Position numbers and translations under genes: made by a program | Assembly: GCA_900550595.1 (NCBI GenBank) | Contig: URTB01000061.1 | Location: 1-7,826 of the forward strand | DNA: 7,826 bases | Reading direction: 5' to 3' | Source of the DNA: an uncultured Collinsella sp. | Lineage (GTDB): Bacteria > Actinomycetota > Coriobacteriia > Coriobacteriales > Coriobacteriaceae | Notes under the pieces: generated by a model | Seen by the model: the letters and a program-made list of their open reading frames with translations, nothing else | Databases searched by the model: none | What the model was told of the DNA's origin: nothing | Part shown: one piece after another, positions 4,960 to 7,826 of the stretch | Layout: each line of letters starts with the position of its first letter | Numbering within the stretch: position 1 is the first letter of the stretch

Positions 4960-6501
4960 ATGTCGTTGAATCTGGGCAGCCTGGGCATGGAAGATGCCTC
5001 GTTTAACTTTGGCGGTTCCTACATCATGGCGCTCGACTGCGGCACCACCTCGGTGCTCGCGACCATCGTCGACGAGTACGGCTGCATTGTCGCCCAGGCA
5101 CGTCGTAGCGTTAAAACCAGCTTCCCGCGCCCCGGCTGGGTGGAGCAGGATCCCACGGAGGTGCTTGCCAGCCAGATCGGCGTGATGATGGAGGTCCAGT
5201 TTAAGAGCGGCATCCATTCCGATCGCATCGCCGCCATCGGTATCTCCAACCAGCGCGAGACCACGGTGGTGTGGGACCGCGTGAGTGGCCAGCCTATCTA
5301 CAACGCCATCGTGTGGCAGTGTCGCCGCACCGCCTCGACAATCGATAAACTGGCCGAGCAGGGCCGCGAGGAGCTGGTGCGTTCCCGCACCGGCCTTACG
5401 CTCGACCCGTATTTCTCGGCCTCCAAGGTGCAGTGGATTCTCGACAACGTCGACGGCGCGCGCGAGAGCGCGGCAGCGGGCGACCTCATGTTTGGCACCA
5501 TCGATACCTGGCTCATCTATAACCTCACCGGCGGCCAAACCTTCGCCACCGACTACACCAACGCCAGCCGCACGGCGCTCTTCAATATTCATACGCTGGA
5601 CTGGGACGATGACCTGCTGGCTCTCTTCGACATCCCGCGTGCCATGATGCCCGAGGTCCGTTGGAGCGCCGGTGACTACGGCCGCGTAGCGAGCGACATC
5701 ATGACCAACATGCCGCCCATCATGGGTGTGGCGGGCGACCAGCAGGCGTCGCTGTTCGGTCACTGCTGCTTCCATCCCGGCCAGACCAAAAACACCTATG
5801 GCACGGGCTGCTTTATGCTCATGAATACCGGCGACGAGATCGTCGAATCCAAGAATGGCCTGGTCTCCACCATCGGTATCGCTGCGGACGGCAAGGTCAG
5901 CTATGCGCTCGAGGGCTCTATTTTTGCCGCCGGCTCAACGATGAACTGGCTGCGCGACAACATGGGCGTCATCTCCAACGTATCCGAATCGGCACAGCTC
6001 GCCTCCTCGATCGGCGATAACGAGGGATGCTACTTTGTCCCCGCTTTTGCGGGCTTGGGTGCACCTTGGTGGGACGCGCACGCCCGCGGCATCGTATGCG
6101 GTCTGACTGGAGCTTCGACTCGAGCGACCATCGTGCGCGCCGCTTGCGAGTCCATGGCCTATCAGAGCTATGACGTGCTGCGTGCCATGGAGCAGGATGT
6201 GGGTCTTTCGATTGAGCGCCTGTCCGTCGATGGCGGTGCCTCGCGCAACGAGTTCATCATGCAGTTCCAGGCAGACTTGCTGGATATCCCTGTACTGCAA
6301 TGCGAGACGGTGGAGACCACGGCAATCGGTGCCGCGTACTTGGCGGGTCTTGCGGTTGGGTATTGGGAGGATCTGGAGGAGCTGGAGCAAAACGCCCAGA
6401 TCGTCAAGACGTTCCATCCCCATATGTCCGTTGAGCGTCGCGAGCGCAACCTGGACGGTTGGCACGATGCGGTCAGGCGTTCGCTCAGCACCACTCAGTA
6501 G
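4960..6501 (+). CDS. glpK: Glycerol kinase
   Basis: Glycerol kinase phosphorylates glycerol with ATP to sn-glycerol 3-phosphate in the cytosol, feeding lipid synthesis or glycolysis. The 513 residues align along the whole FGGY family. Glycerol-contacting residues are all present: Arg99-Glu100 in NQRETTVVWD, Tyr151 in DPYFSASK and Asp260-Gln261 in AGDQQASLFG. NTYGTGCFMLMNTG, AGLGAPWWDAHARG and VDGGASRNEFIMQFQADLL follow. In the phosphate loop ALDCGTTSVLAT (24-35), the usual DQGTTSSRA has become DCGTTSVLA, so the ADP-contacting Arg is Leu33. The GGKGGTR loop that binds the inhibitor fructose 1,6-bisphosphate in E. coli is absent, and I see no equivalent of the HPr-phosphorylated His of Firmicutes, so regulation should differ. 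The first 20 or so residues are an extension; ATG 4960 is chosen because GAAAGGTG (4946-4953) precedes it. No glpF or glpD/O is nearby. Confidence 0.95.
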   Translation: MSLNLGSLGMEDASFNFGGSYIMALDCGTTSVLATIVDEYGCIVAQARRSVKTSFPRPGWVEQDPTEVLASQIGVMMEVQFKSGIHSDRIAAIGISNQRETTVVWDRVSGQPIYNAIVWQCRRTASTIDKLAEQGREELVRSRTGLTLDPYFSASKVQWILDNVDGARESAAAGDLMFGTIDTWLIYNLTGGQTFATDYTNASRTALFNIHTLDWDDDLLALFDIPRAMMPEVRWSAGDYGRVASDIMTNMPPIMGVAGDQQASLFGHCCFHPGQTKNTYGTGCFMLMNTGDEIVESKNGLVSTIGIAADGKVSYALEGSIFAAGSTMNWLRDNMGVISNVSESAQLASSIGDNEGCYFVPAFAGLGAPWWDAHARGIVCGLTGASTRATIVRAACESMAYQSYDVLRAMEQDVGLSIERLSVDGGASRNEFIMQFQADLLDIPVLQCETVETTAIGAAYLAGLAVGYWEDLEELEQNAQIVKTFHPHMSVERRERNLDGWHDAVRRSLSTTQ

Positions 6502-6593
6502 GGTTGTGACGGAGCGTTCGATACAACAAACCGCTAAACTTATGCATGGCGGGCGGCGGCAACATCGCTGTGCGTCATGTCAGCAAGGTCGTT

Positions 6594-6605
6594 TTGCGGC
6601 CGCAA
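6594..6605. promoter_or_regulatory. 12-bp perfect palindrome ahead of upp
   Basis: TTGCGGCCGCAA is a perfect loopless palindrome that ends immediately before the upp Shine-Dalgarno. It lies in the 123-base gap between glpK and upp, where I could not find a convincing promoter. It may be a binding site for a dimeric protein or simply chance in GC-rich DNA. Confidence 0.2.
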
Positions 6606-6624
6606 CGAAAGGGGCAATCAACCC

Positions 6625-7272
6625 ATGACCGTTACCTACGATGCGTCCCGCGTGACGCTTGTCGACCATCCGCTCGTCCAGCACAAGTTGTCGATCCTGC
6701 GCGATAAGTCGACCGGCACCAACCAGTTCCGCCAGCTCGTGCGCGAGCTCGCGCTTTTTGACGGCTACGAGGCCATGCGCGACCTGCCCATGGAGGATGT
6801 CGAAGTCGAGACTCCCATCACCACTGCCACGTTTAAGCAGCTTGCCGGCAAGAAGCTCGCCATCGTCCCCATTCTGCGCGCGGGCCTTGGCATGGTCGAC
6901 GGCATCCTCGACCTGGTGCCCTCTGCCCGCGCGGGCCACATTGGCATGGAGCGCGACGAGGTCACCCACGAGCCGCATGAGTATTACTGCAAGATGCCCA
7001 GGGATATCGACCAACGTATCTGCCTGGTCGTCGATCCCATGCTCGCCACGGGCGGTTCTGCCGAGATGGCTATCGGCTATCTGCGCGAGCGCGGTGTCAA
7101 GGACATTCGCATGCTGTGCATCGTCGCGGCCCCCGAGGGCCTCAAGTCGCTGACCGAGAAAGACCCCGACGTGCATATCTATACCTGCGCCATTGACGAC
7201 CACCTCAACGAGGCCGCCTACATCGTCCCCGGCCTGGGCGATGCCGGCGACCGCATCTACGGCACGCTGTAG
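6625..7272 (+). CDS. upp: Uracil phosphoribosyltransferase
   Basis: Upp salvages uracil, joining it to 5-phosphoribosyl 1-pyrophosphate to make UMP. The 215 residues match the usual length of about 208-212. The N-terminal block [21 protein letters not shown] is typical, [10 protein letters not shown] (81-90) follows, the PRPP-binding loop is [12 protein letters not shown] (135-146), and the uracil-binding C-terminus is [15 protein letters not shown] (200-214). I chose ATG 6625 because the conserved sequence starts there and GAAAGGGG (6607-6614) precedes it by 10 bases; an in-frame ATG 48 bases upstream (6577) would add 16 residues that the family does not have. A single-gene unit or the tail of the tsaC-glpK transcript are both possible. 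Next comes an apparent ATP synthase operon, an order found in many bacteria. Confidence 0.97.
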   Translation: MTVTYDASRVTLVDHPLVQHKLSILRDKSTGTNQFRQLVRELALFDGYEAMRDLPMEDVEVETPITTATFKQLAGKKLAIVPILRAGLGMVDGILDLVPSARAGHIGMERDEVTHEPHEYYCKMPRDIDQRICLVVDPMLATGGSAEMAIGYLRERGVKDIRMLCIVAAPEGLKSLTEKDPDVHIYTCAIDDHLNEAAYIVPGLGDAGDRIYGTL

Positions 7273-7371
7273 TCTCTGGGCCAAACCGGCTAACGTCGAA
7301 AATACGAAGAAACGGTGCGCGCGGACAAATAAAAGGCGACCGCGCTCATCCCTGTTAACGGACGTTTCGCC

Positions 7372-7408
7372 CCGCAGGGTACGGAAAAACGCGTTACCGT
7401 ACCTGCGG
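7372..7408 (+). terminator. Hairpin between upp and the atp-like gene
   Basis: CCGCAGGGTACGG (7372-7384) pairs with CCGTACCTGCGG (7397-7408) over 12 base pairs with one bulged G and a 12-base loop. It lies about 100 bases after upp. No T-run follows (the next bases are CATAAAGAAGG), so if it ends upp transcription it does so without a U-tract, like the hairpin after prfA. Confidence 0.4.
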
Positions 7409-7463
7409 CATAAAGAAGGTCTTAAGAAAACGAACAGGTGCGTATTAACCGATGCTTTTTCGG

Positions 7464-7491
7464 TTGTACTTTAGCGATTGGCTCGTACAAT
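7464..7491 (+). promoter_or_regulatory. Promoter of the atp-like gene
   Basis: TTGTAC (7464-7469) and TACAAT (7486-7491) are separated by 16 bases and form a good vegetative-type promoter. Transcription would start about 55 bases ahead of the GTG start. The -35 overlaps a 6-bp inverted repeat, AACCGA (7447-7452) / TCGGTT (7460-7465). The rest of the 280-base gap 7273-7552 holds the hairpin at 7372-7408 and no gene that I can support. Confidence 0.6.
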
Positions 7492-7552
7492 AGTCACCAA
7501 TGTTTGGCGGGAACTGTTCTGTGAAGCGTTAAAAAGGAAAGTGAGGACGCCA

Positions 7553-7826
7553 GTGTTTCAGGTAGCCGATCTGCTCGCTATCGTTGCAGGCGCCATCGCG
7601 GGCGCAATCGCCTTTCTTCCCTTTGTTTTTACGCTCAAGCCGGTTCTTGACGATAAGCAGAATGCGGACATGCTCAAGGGCATGGTGAGTCTGGCGGTCT
7701 CGGCAATCGCCCTGCTCGTCTTTACCTTGGTTGTGTTTGCGTTGTTCGGAGAGGCATTTCGCATGTTCCTTCTGGGCGAGGCGATCGGCTTCGTGGCCTT
7801 TATGGCCGCCTGCACGGTTCGTGTCG
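7553..7826 (+). CDS. Small membrane protein, probably AtpI-like (partial)
   Basis: The open frame runs off the right edge after 91 codons. Three hydrophobic segments are visible: about residues 5-25 (VAGAIAGAIAFLPFVF), 44-64 (VSAIALLVFTLVVFALF) and 66-90, with a charged KPVLDDKQNADMLKG loop between the first two. This plan, together with the position after upp, fits the AtpI-like protein that often opens the ATP synthase operon before atpB, but the sequence itself is not diagnostic, so the name is inference and no symbol is given. I chose GTG 7553 because GAGGA (7543-7547) lies 5 bases ahead; an in-frame GTG at 7541 would start 4 residues earlier but sits too close to its AAGGA. Third codon positions are GC-rich and the frame is unbroken. 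Confidence 0.65.
   Translation, partial: MFQVADLLAIVAGAIAGAIAFLPFVFTLKPVLDDKQNADMLKGMVSLAVSAIALLVFTLVVFALFGEAFRMFLLGEAIGFVAFMAACTVRV

Noticed and set aside
4861..5775. 304-codon minus-strand frame opposite glpK
   Set aside because: It is open only because of the codon use of glpK, which aligns with glycerol kinase throughout; the His/Gly/Val-rich product resembles no known family.
7193..7474. 93-codon + strand frame overlapping the end of upp
   Set aside because: It starts inside upp in another frame, lacks a ribosome binding site and runs into the hairpin at 7372-7408.

Overview
The window is a compact stretch of bacterial chromosome with genes all on the + strand. Third codon positions are GC-rich, promoters are of the ordinary TTGxxx/TAtAAT type, and the order prfA-prmC-(insert)-tsaC, followed further on by upp and then what looks like the first gene of an ATP synthase operon, is a typical housekeeping layout. 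Base composition, the GPGGQ form of the RF1 loop (also seen in actinobacterial RF1) and general protein flavour suggest a Coriobacteriia-type actinobacterium such as Collinsella. That assignment is an inference and no database was consulted.

Layout. (1) 1-146: the last codons of an upstream gene. (2) 147-442: a non-coding leader with a 50-bp imperfect palindrome. (3) 443-1510: prfA, peptide chain release factor 1. (4) 1511-2105: a 595-base gap that starts GC-rich and structured (a perfect 12-bp hairpin, then a nested element closed by a perfect 14-bp inverted repeat) and ends AT-rich, with a half copy of the upstream palindrome and a promoter for the next gene. (5) 2106-3356: prmC, the methyltransferase that modifies the GGQ glutamine of release factors, here carrying a long Ala/Glu-rich insert. 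(6) 3357-4068: a HicA/HicB toxin-antitoxin pair with its own promoter, whose -10 box lies inside a perfect AT-rich inverted repeat. (7) 4203-6501: tsaC (threonylcarbamoyl-AMP synthase) and glpK (glycerol kinase), 13 bases apart. (8) 6625-7272: upp. (9) 7273-7552: a spacer with a hairpin and a good promoter. (10) 7553-end: the start of a small membrane protein, probably AtpI-like.

How the genes fit together. RF1, PrmC and TsaC all serve translation: stop-codon release, modification of the release factor, and t6A modification of tRNAs that read ANN codons. HicA toxins are mRNA interferases, so the toxin-antitoxin pair has inserted itself between two translation genes that are often neighbours. 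glpK seems to ride on the tsaC transcript. upp followed by an atp operon is a conserved arrangement in many bacteria.

The points that most deserve a second look are the HicB antitoxin with a non-standard C-terminal DNA-binding domain and its operator-like palindrome, the structured repeat elements after and before prfA, a His-to-Gln change at a stop-codon-reading position of RF1 together with a complete absence of UGA stops in the window, the large PrmC insert, and the loss of an ADP-contact arginine in GlpK. No wholly new multi-gene system is evident.
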